A stretch of DNA of 64,000 nucleotides from Nocardioides glacieisoli (GTDB lineage Bacteria; Actinomycetota; Actinomycetes; Propionibacteriales; Nocardioidaceae), in NCBI RefSeq assembly GCF_004137245.1, contig NZ_SDWS01000007.1, positions 62,001 to 126,000 of the forward strand. The letters are read 5' to 3'. Every line of letters starts with the position of its first letter. The stretch's first letter is position 1. This document shows positions 1 through 10,119 of the stretch, one piece after another. The notes under the pieces were generated by a model that saw nothing but the letters and a program-made list of their open reading frames with translations, did no database searches and was not told where the DNA came from. The translations under genes were made by a program, and so were the position numbers.

Positions 1-12
1 CGAGCTGCGAGG

Positions 13-513
13 TCAGGCTCCGCTGACGACGTCCTTGCCCCAGTTGCGGCGGCGCACGGCCCGCCGCGGCCTGCCGCCGGCGTACGACCTCGACGAGTCG
101 ACGAGGAAGCCGCGCTCGAGGGCCTCGCGGCCGATCAGCATCCGGAAGCCCATCTCGTCACGGTTGCTGAGCGTCATCACGGTCGTGATGGTGCGACCGG
201 CGAGCCGCACGTCGAGGCTGACGGCGTACCTCTGCTCCACCTGGCCGTTGCTCGACCTCACCTCGCGGCGGTCGAGCACCGGCAGGGCCAGCTCGACGTG
301 GTCCTCGTCGGACCGCTGCCAGGGGTGGACGGAGAAGCGGACCCACTCGGCGCCGTCCTGCTCGTAGGCCTCGAGGTCGAAGGCATGGATCGCGGACGAT
401 CGCGCACCGGTGTCGATCTTGGCCTTCACCCACTCGAGCCCGGCCTGCGGGAGGCCGACCCACTCGCGCCACCCGACGACCAGCGGCTCGGGCGTCTCGT
501 CGGTGGTGGGCAC
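13..513 (-). CDS. RimB-like (retropepsin-type) 'ATP-dependent zinc protease' family protein
   Basis: This 166-aa protein carries the D-T-G-A motif at about residues 34-37 in the context KIDTGARSS, the hallmark of the family long annotated as ATP-dependent zinc protease and now seen as retropepsin-like aspartic proteases (RimB in pseudomonads). It is probably cytoplasmic; there is no signal peptide. It is divergent from the RimK ligase, and family knowledge links RimB with removal of glutamates added by RimK, so a modify/unmodify pair is likely (inference). The start is GTG at 513, six bases after CAGGAT, which suggests a leaderless mRNA. Specific substrate unknown. Confidence 0.85.
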   Translation of the reverse strand: MPTTDETPEPLVVGWREWVGLPQAGLEWVKAKIDTGARSSAIHAFDLEAYEQDGAEWVRFSVHPWQRSDEDHVELALPVLDRREVRSSNGQVEQRYAVSLDVRLAGRTITTVMTLSNRDEMGFRMLIGREALERGFLVDSSRSYAGGRPRRAVRRRNWGKDVVSGA

Positions 514-554
514 GCCGACATCCTGTCAGGTGGCCTCGTGCTTGTATGAGGCCC

Positions 555-1745
555 GTGAAGCTCGCCATCCTGTCCCGCGCACCACGCTCCTACAGCACCC
601 AGCGACTCCGGACGGCCGCCGTCGACCGTGGCCACGACGTCAAGGTGCTCAACACGCTGCGCTTCGGCATCGACCTCACCGGTGACGAGCCCGACCTCCT
701 GTTCCGCGGCAAGCAGCTGTCGACGTACGACGCCGTGCTGCCCCGCATCGGCAACTCGATCACCTACTTCGGCACCGCCGTCGTGAGGCAGTTCGAGCAG
801 ATGGACGTCTACACGCCCAACACCAGCTATGGCATCGCCAACAGCCGCGACAAGCTGCGCGCGACGCAGATCCTGTCGCGCCACAAGATCCCGATGCCGG
901 CGACCACCTTCGTGCAGGACCGCGCCGACGTGATCCCCGCGATCGAGAGCGTCGGCGGTGCGCCCGTCGTGATCAAGCTGCTCGAGGGCACGCAGGGCAT
1001 CGGCGTCATCCTCGCGCCGACGCTGAAGGTCGCCGAGGCGATCATCGAGACGCTGCAGAGCACCCGGCAGAACGTGCTGATCCAGCGCTTCGTCAAGGAG
1101 AGCAAGGGCCGCGACATCCGCGCCCTCGTCGTCGGCGACCGCGTCGTCGCGGCGATGCGGCGCGTGGCGCAGGGCGACGAGTTCCGCTCCAACGTGCACC
1201 GCGGCGGCAGCGTCGAGCCGGTCGAGCTCGATGAGGAGTTCGAGCGCGTCGCCGTCAGGTCGGCGCAGATCATGGGCCTGCGCGTCGCCGGTGTCGACAT
1301 GCTCGAGGGCAAGAACGGCCCGCAGGTGATGGAGGTCAACTCCTCGCCCGGCCTCGAGGGCATCGAGGCCGCGACCAAGCTCGACGTCGCCGGCGCGATC
1401 ATCGACTACATCGACAACCAGGTCGCCTTCCCCGACATCGACGTCCGCCAGCGGCTCACCGTCTCGACGGGCTACGGCGTCGCCGAGATCGTCGTGCACG
1501 CCGGCTCCGACATGGTCGGCAAGAAGCTCGGCGACTCCGGCCTCGACGACCGCGACATCACCGTGCTCACGCTTCACCGTGGCCCGCAGGTCATCCCGAA
1601 CCCGCGTCACAAGACCGTCCTCGAGGGCGAGGACCGCCTGCTCTGCTTCGGCAAGCTCGAGGAGATGCGCTCGATGATCCCGGACCGCAAGCAGCGCCGG
1701 GTCAAGCGGCTGATGAAGAAGCACCTGCCGCCGACGACGCCGTAG
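555..1745 (+). CDS. rimK: RimK-family ATP-grasp glutamate ligase with C-terminal RCK_C-like domain
   Basis: This is an ATP-grasp ligase of the RimK family, which adds glutamate to a protein C-terminus (ribosomal protein S6 in E. coli). Visible features are the KLAILSRAPRSYSTQRLR start, the glycine-rich loop LLEGTQGIGV, and the metal/phosphate-binding VMEVNSSPG near residue 265. E. coli RimK is about 300 aa; here about 100 extra residues form a TrkA-C/RCK_C-like fold (VGKKLGDSGL, then ITVLTLHRG and a final LLCFGKLEEM). Such domains usually bind small ligands, so allosteric control is possible. I chose GTG 555 because homologues begin MKLAILSR and GAGG precedes it; ATG 546 is the alternative. 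Confidence 0.85.
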   Translation: MKLAILSRAPRSYSTQRLRTAAVDRGHDVKVLNTLRFGIDLTGDEPDLLFRGKQLSTYDAVLPRIGNSITYFGTAVVRQFEQMDVYTPNTSYGIANSRDKLRATQILSRHKIPMPATTFVQDRADVIPAIESVGGAPVVIKLLEGTQGIGVILAPTLKVAEAIIETLQSTRQNVLIQRFVKESKGRDIRALVVGDRVVAAMRRVAQGDEFRSNVHRGGSVEPVELDEEFERVAVRSAQIMGLRVAGVDMLEGKNGPQVMEVNSSPGLEGIEAATKLDVAGAIIDYIDNQVAFPDIDVRQRLTVSTGYGVAEIVVHAGSDMVGKKLGDSGLDDRDITVLTLHRGPQVIPNPRHKTVLEGEDRLLCFGKLEEMRSMIPDRKQRRVKRLMKKHLPPTTP

Positions 1746-1756
1746 CGCCTCGGGAG

Positions 1757-1796
1757 GTCATACGGACGGGGCAAGCCGATGCCCCGCCCGTATGAC
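1757..1796. terminator. Bidirectional hairpin between rimK and CHRD gene
   Basis: Arms GTCATACGG-A-CGGGGC and GCCCCG-C-CCGTATGAC form a 15-bp stem with one internal mismatch and an 8-nt loop. It lies 11 nt after the rimK stop and 9 nt after the CHRD stop on the other strand, so it probably ends both transcripts. There is no U-tract, which is common in actinobacteria. Confidence 0.75.
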
Positions 1797-1805
1797 GTCG
1801 TGGGG

Positions 1806-2228
1806 TCACATGTGGTGCGCGCCGAGGGAGCCCTGGACGGCTCCGGCGGGGTACGTCCGGTTGTGCACGTTGACGTAGTACCGGCCCGGCTGCTCGGCGA
1901 TGCGGCGGATCAACCGTCGCGAGGCAGTGGCGCACTTCGTCCCTCCCGTCACCGAGCCCGTCAGGTCCACGACGACCTGACCGTCCGAGCGGCGATGGAT
2001 GTGGGCCGCGATCGGCTTGTCGATGTCCGACCACGAGATGGTCGCGCACACACGGCGCACGACCGGTCATAGCGTGACCATCGCCATGCCCGAGCCGTTC
2101 GCGTCACCGCTCGGCGCGAGCGTGGCGTGCAGGACGGTCGCTCGGGCGGGGAGGGCGCTGGCGGACCACACCGGCAGGATCAGCAGGGCGGCACCGATCG
2201 CGGCCGCGGCACGGGTGGCGAGGTTCAT
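1806..2228 (-). pseudogene. Exported CHRD-domain protein interrupted by an in-frame TGA
   Basis: One reading frame encodes a signal peptide (ATG 2228, MNLATRAAAAIGAALLILPV), a CHRD start ending SGMAMVTL, then TGA at 2067-2069, and immediately the rest of a CHRD domain: VCATISWSDIDKPIAAHIH and YYVNVHNRTYPAGAVQGSLG. The two halves join in the same frame with no missing sequence, so a single substitution (for example CGA to TGA) explains the break. CHRD proteins are small extracellular proteins of unclear role. The distal half has a possible GTG at 2060 but would lack a signal peptide. Nonsense mutation, sequence error and stop readthrough (context TGA-C) all remain possible. Confidence 0.75.
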
Positions 2229-2284
2229 CCCCCGATGGTGCTCCCGCGCGAGCGGCAGGGGAAGGGAGGACGAGTGCGGTCTGG

Positions 2285-2677
2285 TCAGGTGCGCGGGCGC
2301 GTGTGCCAGAGCCACGCCAGCCCGACGAACGGCAGCACCAGCGGCAGCCAGCCGTAGCCCGCGCCGTACGACGACCACACGGTCTGGTCGGGGAAGAGCT
2401 CCGGGTCGAGGACGGTCAGCGTGCCGACCGTGAGCACGCCGACGAGCTCGAAGCCGACGGCCGCCCACGCCAGCCGGCGCGGGGACGGGCCGACCTCGGC
2501 GAGGCCGAGGGTGGCGGCGACGTACACGAGCGCGGCGACCGCTGACAGCGTGTAGGCGACCGGAGCCTCGGACGCCTTGGTGCCCAGCTGGACGAGCGAG
2601 CGGGCGGTCGCGGCGAGGGCGAAGACGCCGTAGACCGCGACGAGGGCGCGACCGATGCCCGACCTGGTGGAGCTCAT
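2285..2677 (-). CDS. Small integral membrane protein
   Basis: A 130-aa protein with four predicted hydrophobic segments (ALVAVYGVFALAATAR, LSAVAALVYVAATLGLA, WAAVGFELVGVLTVGTL, WLPLVLPFVGLAWLW). The ATG at 2677 overlaps the stop of the gene upstream by 4 nt, so the two are translated as one operon. Between the last two segments lies the loop DPELFPDQTVWSSYGAGYGW, the sort of conserved loop seen in actinobacterial integral membrane proteins of unknown function. No enzyme motif is visible and I do not assign a role. Confidence 0.75.
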   Translation of the reverse strand: MSSTRSGIGRALVAVYGVFALAATARSLVQLGTKASEAPVAYTLSAVAALVYVAATLGLAEVGPSPRRLAWAAVGFELVGVLTVGTLTVLDPELFPDQTVWSSYGAGYGWLPLVLPFVGLAWLWHTRPRT

Positions 2678-3060
2678 GACGGCCACACCTGCATGACGCG
2701 TACGACGACGAAGGCCTGGGCCAGGCCCGCGACCATCAGCACCGCCGTGGCCCCGCGGCTGCGCTCGGCGAGGGACCACGCGAAGCCGACCGGCAGCAGG
2801 ACCAGCCCGGCGACGAGGTAGCCGAAGAGCGTGACCGTCGCGCCGCCCGACAGGGAGACGTCGCCGACCTGCGCGATCGCGACGCCCAGCAGCACCAGGG
2901 TCCCGAGCTCGACCAGGCCGGCGAGGCCGAGCAGGCCCCAGTCGGGCGTGCGGTCGAGGACGACGTACAGCAGCACGACAGCGGCGAAGGCCAACGACCC
3001 GTAGAGCAGCACGAGGGGCAGGGGTCCGTCCACGCCGCCGATCCTCTCAGGCACGGACAC
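2674..3060 (-). CDS. Small integral membrane protein
   Basis: A 128-aa, almost wholly hydrophobic protein with about four membrane helices and a basic loop (AERSRGA) near residue 98. GTG 3060 is used here; GTG 3054 is equally possible. It leads a two-gene operon with the next membrane protein (4-nt overlap). Its start is 59 nt from the divergent DUF4956 gene, and the phased repeats at 3062-3103 lie directly upstream, so both directions may answer to the same regulator. Function unknown. Confidence 0.7.
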   Translation of the reverse strand: MSVPERIGGVDGPLPLVLLYGSLAFAAVVLLYVVLDRTPDWGLLGLAGLVELGTLVLLGVAIAQVGDVSLSGGATVTLFGYLVAGLVLLPVGFAWSLAERSRGATAVLMVAGLAQAFVVVRVMQVWPS

Positions 3061-3061
3061 A

Positions 3062-3103
3062 CAGGGTCGGCACAGGTCGGCAGCAGGTCGGCGACAGGTC
3101 GGC
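3062..3103 (+). promoter_or_regulatory. Four helically phased direct repeats (GTCGG core, 10-11 bp period)
   Basis: The core GTCGG starts at 3066, 3076, 3087 and 3098, each within CAGGTCGGC-like units (the first copy has one extra G). The array ends just before the likely -10 CAACCT (3108-3113) of the DUF4956 gene and begins one base after the start of the divergent membrane gene. Repeats at one helical turn are the usual target of OmpR/PhoP-type response regulators. The identity of the regulator is inference. Confidence 0.6.
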
Positions 3104-3119
3104 GCGACAACCTCGGGCC

Positions 3120-3716
3120 ATGAACCCGACCTACCTCCTCGCCGCCGTCGACCTCGTCGCCGTGCTCGTCCTCGCCATGGCCGTCTACTACCCGCGCCAC
3201 CGGCGCGCGGACCTCGTCACGGCCTTCATCGCCGTCAACGTCGGCGTCCTCGCCGTCACGATCGTGCTGTCGAGCAGCGCCGCCACGATCGGTCTCGGCC
3301 TGGGCCTCTTCGGGGTGCTCTCGATCATCCGGCTCCGCTCCGACGAGCTCGGCCAGCACGAGATCGCCTACTACTTCGCCGCCCTCGCCATCGGCCTCAT
3401 CGGCGGGCTCGGGACCGGTGACGTCGCCCTCTCCGTCGCGCTGATGGCCGCCCTGGTGGGTGTTCTCGCCCTCGCCGACAGCCGGCTGCTGCACGGCACC
3501 GGCCTGCGCCAGGTCGTCGTCCTCGACTCCGCGATCACCGACGAGGCGACCCTCGTCCAGCGGCTCGAGCTGCTGCTCGACGCGCGGGTCACCCGCGTGA
3601 CGCCGGTGCGCGTCGACCTCGTGAACGACACCACGACCGTCGAGGTCCACTACGCCGCGGCCCGCCCGGCCCTGCCGCGGGCGGAGCGGCACGAGCTGTC
3701 GGCGGTCACCCGATGA
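3120..3716 (+). CDS. DUF4956 membrane protein
   Basis: A 198-aa protein with N-terminal membrane helices (LLAAVDLVAVLVLAMAVYY, TAFIAVNVGVLAVTIVLS, further segments to about residue 125) followed by a soluble C-terminal domain of about 70 aa. The signature GLFGVLSIIRLRSDE in the middle is typical of DUF4956. It is the first gene of an operon: its stop overlaps the VTC gene by 4 nt. DUF4956 proteins are repeatedly found beside VTC-type polyphosphate polymerases and CotH kinases, so it is probably the membrane subunit of that system (inference from family context). The ATG follows CAACCT by 6 nt, suggesting a leaderless start. Confidence 0.88.
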   Translation: MNPTYLLAAVDLVAVLVLAMAVYYPRHRRADLVTAFIAVNVGVLAVTIVLSSSAATIGLGLGLFGVLSIIRLRSDELGQHEIAYYFAALAIGLIGGLGTGDVALSVALMAALVGVLALADSRLLHGTGLRQVVVLDSAITDEATLVQRLELLLDARVTRVTPVRVDLVNDTTTVEVHYAAARPALPRAERHELSAVTR

Positions 3717-4489
3717 GCGCCGTCGACCACCTGCCCGCCGTCTCGCTCGCCGAGGTCAACGCCGACGCGGAGCTGCTGACCCGGATCGACCGCAAGTACG
3801 TCGTCCCTGCCGCCGACCTCGACGCCGTGCTGACCGGCATCCAGAGCCTGCGCGTCCTCGAGATCGACGGCCGTCGCTGCTCGCGCTACGAGTCGACCTA
3901 CCTCGACACCGTCCACCTCGACAGCTGGAGCGCGTCGGCCCACCGCCGACGCCGCCGCTGGAAGGTGCGCACCCGCACCTACGCCGACACCGGCGAGCGG
4001 TGGCTGGAGGTCAAGACCCGCGGCCTGCGCGGCACCACCGTCAAGGAGCGACTGCCGCACCCGGGCGCCGACGACCTCGTCGTCCCCGCGGCCGCCGACG
4101 CCTGGGTCCGTGACCGGCTCGGCGCCGCGCACGTCCACGACGTCGACCCCGGCGGCCTGGTCGCCACGCTCCACACCAGCTATCGCCGCACGACGCTGCT
4201 GCTCGACGGCGGCGCCGGCCGCGCCACGATCGACCGCGAGCTGCACTGGGCCTCCTCCCACGGCACCGCTGCGGTCGGTGACGTGCTCGTCATCGAGACC
4301 AAGGCGGGCAGCGCCCGGCCCGGTCCGCTCGACCGGCGGCTCTGGGAGCTCGGGCACCGACCGGTCCGGATCAGCAAGTACGGCACGGGGCTGGCGCTGC
4401 TCACCCCGGACCTCCAGCGCAACCGCTGGCACCGGGTCACGACGCAGCACCTCGGCGCACTGACCGTCGACGCGGGGGTGCCGGCATGA
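3713..4489 (+). CDS. VTC-domain polyphosphate polymerase family protein
   Basis: This 258-aa protein has the charged tunnel motifs of the VTC/triphosphate-tunnel fold: RKY at 27-29, KVRTR at 84-88, LEVKTR at 98-103 with K111-E-R, then YRRTTLLL, TIDREL, VIETKAG and the late SKYGTG. Yeast Vtc4, the reference member, makes polyphosphate from ATP using such a tunnel. The bacterial protein lacks the SPX domain. It overlaps DUF4956 before it and CotH after it by 4 nt each, so all three are co-translated. Product transfer across the membrane by DUF4956 is a guess. Confidence 0.85.
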   Translation: MSAVDHLPAVSLAEVNADAELLTRIDRKYVVPAADLDAVLTGIQSLRVLEIDGRRCSRYESTYLDTVHLDSWSASAHRRRRRWKVRTRTYADTGERWLEVKTRGLRGTTVKERLPHPGADDLVVPAAADAWVRDRLGAAHVHDVDPGGLVATLHTSYRRTTLLLDGGAGRATIDRELHWASSHGTAAVGDVLVIETKAGSARPGPLDRRLWELGHRPVRISKYGTGLALLTPDLQRNRWHRVTTQHLGALTVDAGVPA

Positions 4490-5820
4490 CGGCGTACGGA
4501 CCGGGCGCGAAGCGGCTCGCGGTCCTTGCCACGCTGGCGTCGCTCACCCTCACCGGTTGCGCGGCCGACCCGACCCCCTCCTCGAGCAGCAGCGTCAGCA
4601 CCGCGGCGCAGGACGTCGCGGAGGGAACGGGGGTCTGGGACGCGAGCACCGTGCACGAGATCTCGGTCGACGTCGCCGAGGACGCCGTCGCCGCGATGAT
4701 CGACACCTACCAGGACTCGGGCGAGAAGGAGTGGATCGAGGCCACCGTCACGATCGACGGGGAGACGTACGAGCGGGCCGGGCTCCGGCTCAAGGGCAAC
4801 TCGTCCCTGCGCGGCGTCACCGACGACGCCGACCCGACGGACCTGCCGTGGCTGATCAGGCTCGACGAGTTCGTCGACGACCAGTCCGTCGACGGGTGGA
4901 GCGACTTCATCGTGCGGTCCAACGGCTCGCAGACCGCGCTCAACGAGGCGGTCGCGCTCGACCTGCTCGCCGAGGCGGGCCTCGCCAGCGAGCACGCGAT
5001 CCCGTCGTCGTTCAGCGTCAACGGCGCCGACGCGCGGCTCCGGCTGGTCGTGCAGAACCTCGACGAGGAGTGGGAGGCCGAGAACTTCTCGACCGACGGG
5101 CTGCTCTACAAGGCCGAGGCCGGCGGCGACTGGTCCTACCGCGGCGACGACCCCGACTCGTACACGGACGTCTTCGACCAGGAGACCGGCGACGACGACC
5201 TCACGCCGCTGATCGACTTCCTCCAGTTCGTCAACGAGAGCAGCGACGAGGACTTCGCCGCCGAGCTGCCCGAGCGGCTCGACGTCGAGTCGTTCGCCCG
5301 CTACCTCGCCTTCGAGGACCTCGTCGGCAACTTCGACGACATCGACGGACCCGGCAACAACGCCTATCTGCGCTGGGACGCCGAGTCCGGCGGCTTCACG
5401 GTCGTCGCCTGGGACCACAACCTCGCCTTCGGCGGATCGCCCGGCGGGATGGGCGGCGGGATCGGCGGCGGTCCCGGGGGCGGGTTCGGCGGCTCTCGGG
5501 GCGAACGTCCGGAGGGGATGCCCGAGATGCCGGACGGCGAGCGGCCGGAGGGCGTGCCGGAGGGCATGCCGGAGGGCAGCCCCGGCGGCGGGATGCCGGG
5601 CGGGTCCAACGTCCTCGTCGAGCGGTTCACCGCCGTCGAGGAGTGGGCCGCACTGGTCGAGCAGGCCGAGGCCGACCTCACCGAGCAGCTCGTCGACAGC
5701 GGGTACGCCGAGGAGGTCCTCGACCGGTGGGCCGGCGTCCTCACCGACCAGGCGGGCGACCTCGTCGACGCCACGACCGTTCAGGAGGAGGCCGACGCGA
5801 TCCGCGCCAGCCTCAGCTGA
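4486..5820 (+). CDS. CotH-kinase family lipoprotein
   Basis: A 444-aa protein with a lipoprotein signal (LTLTGCAA, Cys25) and a CotH kinase domain. Visible blocks are LKGNSSLRG (about 103-111), IVRSNGSQTALNEA, LLYKAE, the catalytic-type stretch FEDLVGNFDDIDGPGNN and VAWDHNLAFGG. CotH of Bacillus phosphorylates spore-coat proteins; here it would act outside the membrane. An insert of about 50 residues rich in Gly, Pro, Glu and Met (GMPEMPDGERPEG repeats) follows the kinase core. Last gene of the DUF4956-VTC-CotH operon; its end overlaps the convergent EcsC gene by 8 bp. Substrate unknown. Confidence 0.87.
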   Translation: MTAYGPGAKRLAVLATLASLTLTGCAADPTPSSSSSVSTAAQDVAEGTGVWDASTVHEISVDVAEDAVAAMIDTYQDSGEKEWIEATVTIDGETYERAGLRLKGNSSLRGVTDDADPTDLPWLIRLDEFVDDQSVDGWSDFIVRSNGSQTALNEAVALDLLAEAGLASEHAIPSSFSVNGADARLRLVVQNLDEEWEAENFSTDGLLYKAEAGGDWSYRGDDPDSYTDVFDQETGDDDLTPLIDFLQFVNESSDEDFAAELPERLDVESFARYLAFEDLVGNFDDIDGPGNNAYLRWDAESGGFTVVAWDHNLAFGGSPGGMGGGIGGGPGGGFGGSRGERPEGMPEMPDGERPEGVPEGMPEGSPGGGMPGGSNVLVERFTAVEEWAALVEQAEADLTEQLVDSGYAEEVLDRWAGVLTDQAGDLVDATTVQEEADAIRASLS

Positions 5821-6517
5821 CGACCGGGAACTCCTCCATCGCGTGATCGGCGATCTTCTTCATCATGTAGCCGTCGATGCCGCCGCCGACGAGGCCGCCG
5901 GCGAACGGGACGCCACGACCGAAGCGGCTCAGCGCCTTCTCGCTCACGCCGCGCATCAGCCGGAAGCCGACCGCCTTGTTGACGACCATCAGGGCGGCCG
6001 GCGGCAGGCCCCTGAGGGCGTACGTCGTCACGCGGCTGCCGGCCGTCGCCATCCCGGCCTTCTTGAGCACCTCGTCGGACTCGGAGCCGACCAGGGTGAG
6101 CAGGATCGCTGTGCGCACCCGCGGCTCGGAGACGTCGTACCCCCTCAGCGTGGCGACCACGCCGACCATCCGCACCGCCTGGAGGTAGAACTCGGCCAGG
6201 TTCACCGGCAGCGACACGGGCATCGTGACGAAGCCGCCGAGACCGGTGACGAAGCCGCCGATCGAGCCCATGACGGTGGTCGAGCGGGCCACGGCCGCGA
6301 TCGCCTTCTCGCGGTCACCGCCGGCCTTGGCCAGCGCGCGGTCGGCGACCTCGCGGACCGGGTCGATCGGTCCGCGGCCCTCGAGGCCGACGTCGACGAG
6401 CATCGTGACGAGCCGGTCGATGGCACCCGAGTCGGGCTGCTGGTCGTTGGCGGCGTCGAGCGCGGCCCGCGTCGTCTTCGCGGAGCGGCCGGGGGTGAGC
6501 TTGTCGAGGAGTCCCAT
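5813..6517 (-). CDS. EcsC-family protein
   Basis: A 234-aa protein matching the EcsC family in layout: an N-terminal helical part (TTRAALDAANDQQ), then the amphipathic block IGGFVTGLGGFVTMPVSLPV, NLAEFYLQAVRMVGVVATLRGYD, and the glycine-rich VPFAGGLVGGGIDGYMMKKIA near the end. EcsC proteins are membrane-associated and poorly understood. It is monocistronic, convergent with and slightly overlapping the CotH gene. ATG 6517 follows TATCGT by 6 nt, so a leaderless mRNA is likely. Confidence 0.8.
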   Translation of the reverse strand: MGLLDKLTPGRSAKTTRAALDAANDQQPDSGAIDRLVTMLVDVGLEGRGPIDPVREVADRALAKAGGDREKAIAAVARSTTVMGSIGGFVTGLGGFVTMPVSLPVNLAEFYLQAVRMVGVVATLRGYDVSEPRVRTAILLTLVGSESDEVLKKAGMATAGSRVTTYALRGLPPAALMVVNKAVGFRLMRGVSEKALSRFGRGVPFAGGLVGGGIDGYMMKKIADHAMEEFPVVS

Positions 6518-6613
6518 GCGCACACGATAGGAACCCAGCGGTAGGGACGGCTCACCCCTGGAGTCGGACCCGGCGAACACCGGGGGATCGGCAGGGCCCC
6601 TAGCTCCATGCAG

Positions 6614-6661
6614 CGGTGGTCCACCCACATTCCTGACCGCTCGAATGTAGGTGGACCACCG
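6614..6661. repeat. Hairpin 1 of a tandem palindrome pair
   Basis: The left arm CGGTGGTCCACCCACATTC (6614-6632) pairs with 6643-6661 over 19 bp with one mismatch, loop 10 nt. Its arm sequence recurs in the second hairpin at 6692-6747, giving four alternating copies of one unit in 134 bp between the EcsC and copA genes. Confidence 0.75.
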
Positions 6662-6691
6662 ACCTAGAGCGCGTCCAGTGCGACACGCCCG

Positions 6692-6747
6692 TGAGCGGTG
6701 GCCCAGCCACACTTCCGAGCTACGAAATGTGGGTGGACCACCGCTCA
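6692..6747 (-). terminator. Hairpin 2 of the pair, likely copA terminator
   Basis: Arms 6692-6715 and 6724-6747 pair over 24 positions with three mismatches and an 8-nt loop. It begins 8 nt after the copA stop codon on the minus strand, so it is well placed to end the copper operon. Its sequence is a diverged copy of hairpin 1. Confidence 0.7.
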
Positions 6748-6755
6748 GCGCGAGA

Positions 6756-8955
<2,200 letters not shown>

Positions 8956-8966
<11 letters not shown>

Positions 8967-9888
8967 GGTCGCCTCCCTCGTCGTGGTCGCCCGCGGGCGC
9001 GCCGCCGGACTCGACGGTGAACGCGGCTGTGTGGACCGTGCCGCGGTGCTGGAAGTCCAGGAACAGGCCGTACGTCGCCGGCTCGGGGAAGGCGGTCGCG
9101 AAGTCGATCCCCGGCCCGGGCTCGCCCTCCTCCGGGTGGACGTGGAGGTAGCCCAGGTCACCGGCACGGATCGCGACGAGGTGGCCGAAGGCGCCGAGGT
9201 AGGGCTCGAGGTCGGTCACCGGTTCCCCGTCGAGCTCGATGCGGGTGGTGAGCACCGTGCTCGCTCCCGGAGCGGTGTCGCCCTCCAGGCTCACGGTGTA
9301 GGTGCCCTCGTCGGTCTCGATGGTCGCCGTCCGGCTGTCCTCCGGCAGGGGCTCCGGTGCGAAGTCGCCCGCGACCGCGAGGTCGTCGGCGAGCGTGATG
9401 CCCTCCCAGCCCTCCGGGGTGAAGTCCGCGATCACGCGCCACACCCCCGGCGTCAGGCGGACGTCGACGGACCATGTGCCGCTCGTGCGGTCGAGCTCCG
9501 GATGCACGTGCTGGAAGCCGGTGAGGTCACGGCGTACGACGATGAGGTGCAGGTCCTTGTCGTGCTCGCGCGTGTAGTCGAGCAGCGGCCGCCCGCTGGA
9601 GGTGAGCACCTGGAAGTCGAGGCGGGTGCGGCCCGCGGCCACCTCCCGGTCGGTCAGCGCCAGGGTGAAGCCGTCCGCACGCGCGGTGAGGCCACCGACG
9701 TCGGCAGCAGCGGTCGCGCCGTGCCCGGCCGAGTCGTCGTGCGCCGCCGAATCGCCGTGGCCGGCGTCCGCGTGCTCGGCGACGGGTTCACTGTCGATCG
9801 GCCCCACGACGGCACCCGCACCCCAGGCGACCGCGAAGGCGGCGACCAGGGCGGTGACGAACGCGGCGACGCGTAGCGACGTACTCAT
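8956..9888 (-). CDS. Exported/membrane-anchored His-rich protein of copper operon
   Basis: A 310-aa protein with an N-terminal hydrophobic anchor or signal ([20 protein letters not shown]), a His/Asp/Ala-rich linker ([21 protein letters not shown]), and two beta-rich halves each ending in a FQHVHPE or [11 protein letters not shown] motif; the C-terminus is also His-rich ([11 protein letters not shown]). The histidine clusters suggest metal binding on the outer face. It sits between copZ (4-nt overlap) and copA (11-bp overlap), so a role in copper buffering or delivery to export is likely. No characterised homologue is recognised with certainty. Confidence 0.8.
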
Positions 9889-10091
9889 GCCAGTGCGTAG
9901 CCGGCTTCCTCGACGGCAGCCTGGACGGCGGCGGGGTCGAGGGGCGCGGCGCTGGTGACGGTGACGGCTCCGGTCTCGACGACGACGGCGACGTCCTCGA
10001 CGCCGGCGAGCTCGGAGATCTCCTCGGTGACCGAGGCGGCGCAGTGGCCGCAGGTCATGCCGGTGACGGTGTAGGTGGTGGTCTCGCTCAT
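9885..10091 (-). CDS. copZ: Copper chaperone, HMA domain
   Basis: A 68-aa single heavy-metal-associated domain with the metal site GMTCGHC (Cys14, Cys17). CopZ-type proteins carry Cu(I) in the cytosol to the CopA pump or to CsoR. The gene lies 28 nt after csoR and has a strong ribosome site (GAAGGAG), and its stop overlaps the next gene by 4 nt. Confidence 0.92.
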   Translation of the reverse strand: MSETTTYTVTGMTCGHCAASVTEEISELAGVEDVAVVVETGAVTVTSAAPLDPAAVQAAVEEAGYALA

Positions 10092-10119
10092 GGTGCGGCT
10101 CCTTCGGGAGGGGGTCGGG

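Noticed and set aside
426..1724. Long open frame antisense to rimK
   Set aside because: Its translation is low-complexity (Ala, Arg, Asp, Val, Leu) with no motifs, as expected opposite a high-GC gene; rimK on the other strand is clear.
5440..5600. GGCGG-rich repeats within the CotH gene
   Set aside because: They encode the Gly/Pro/Glu/Met insert in frame and have no inverted or spacer structure.
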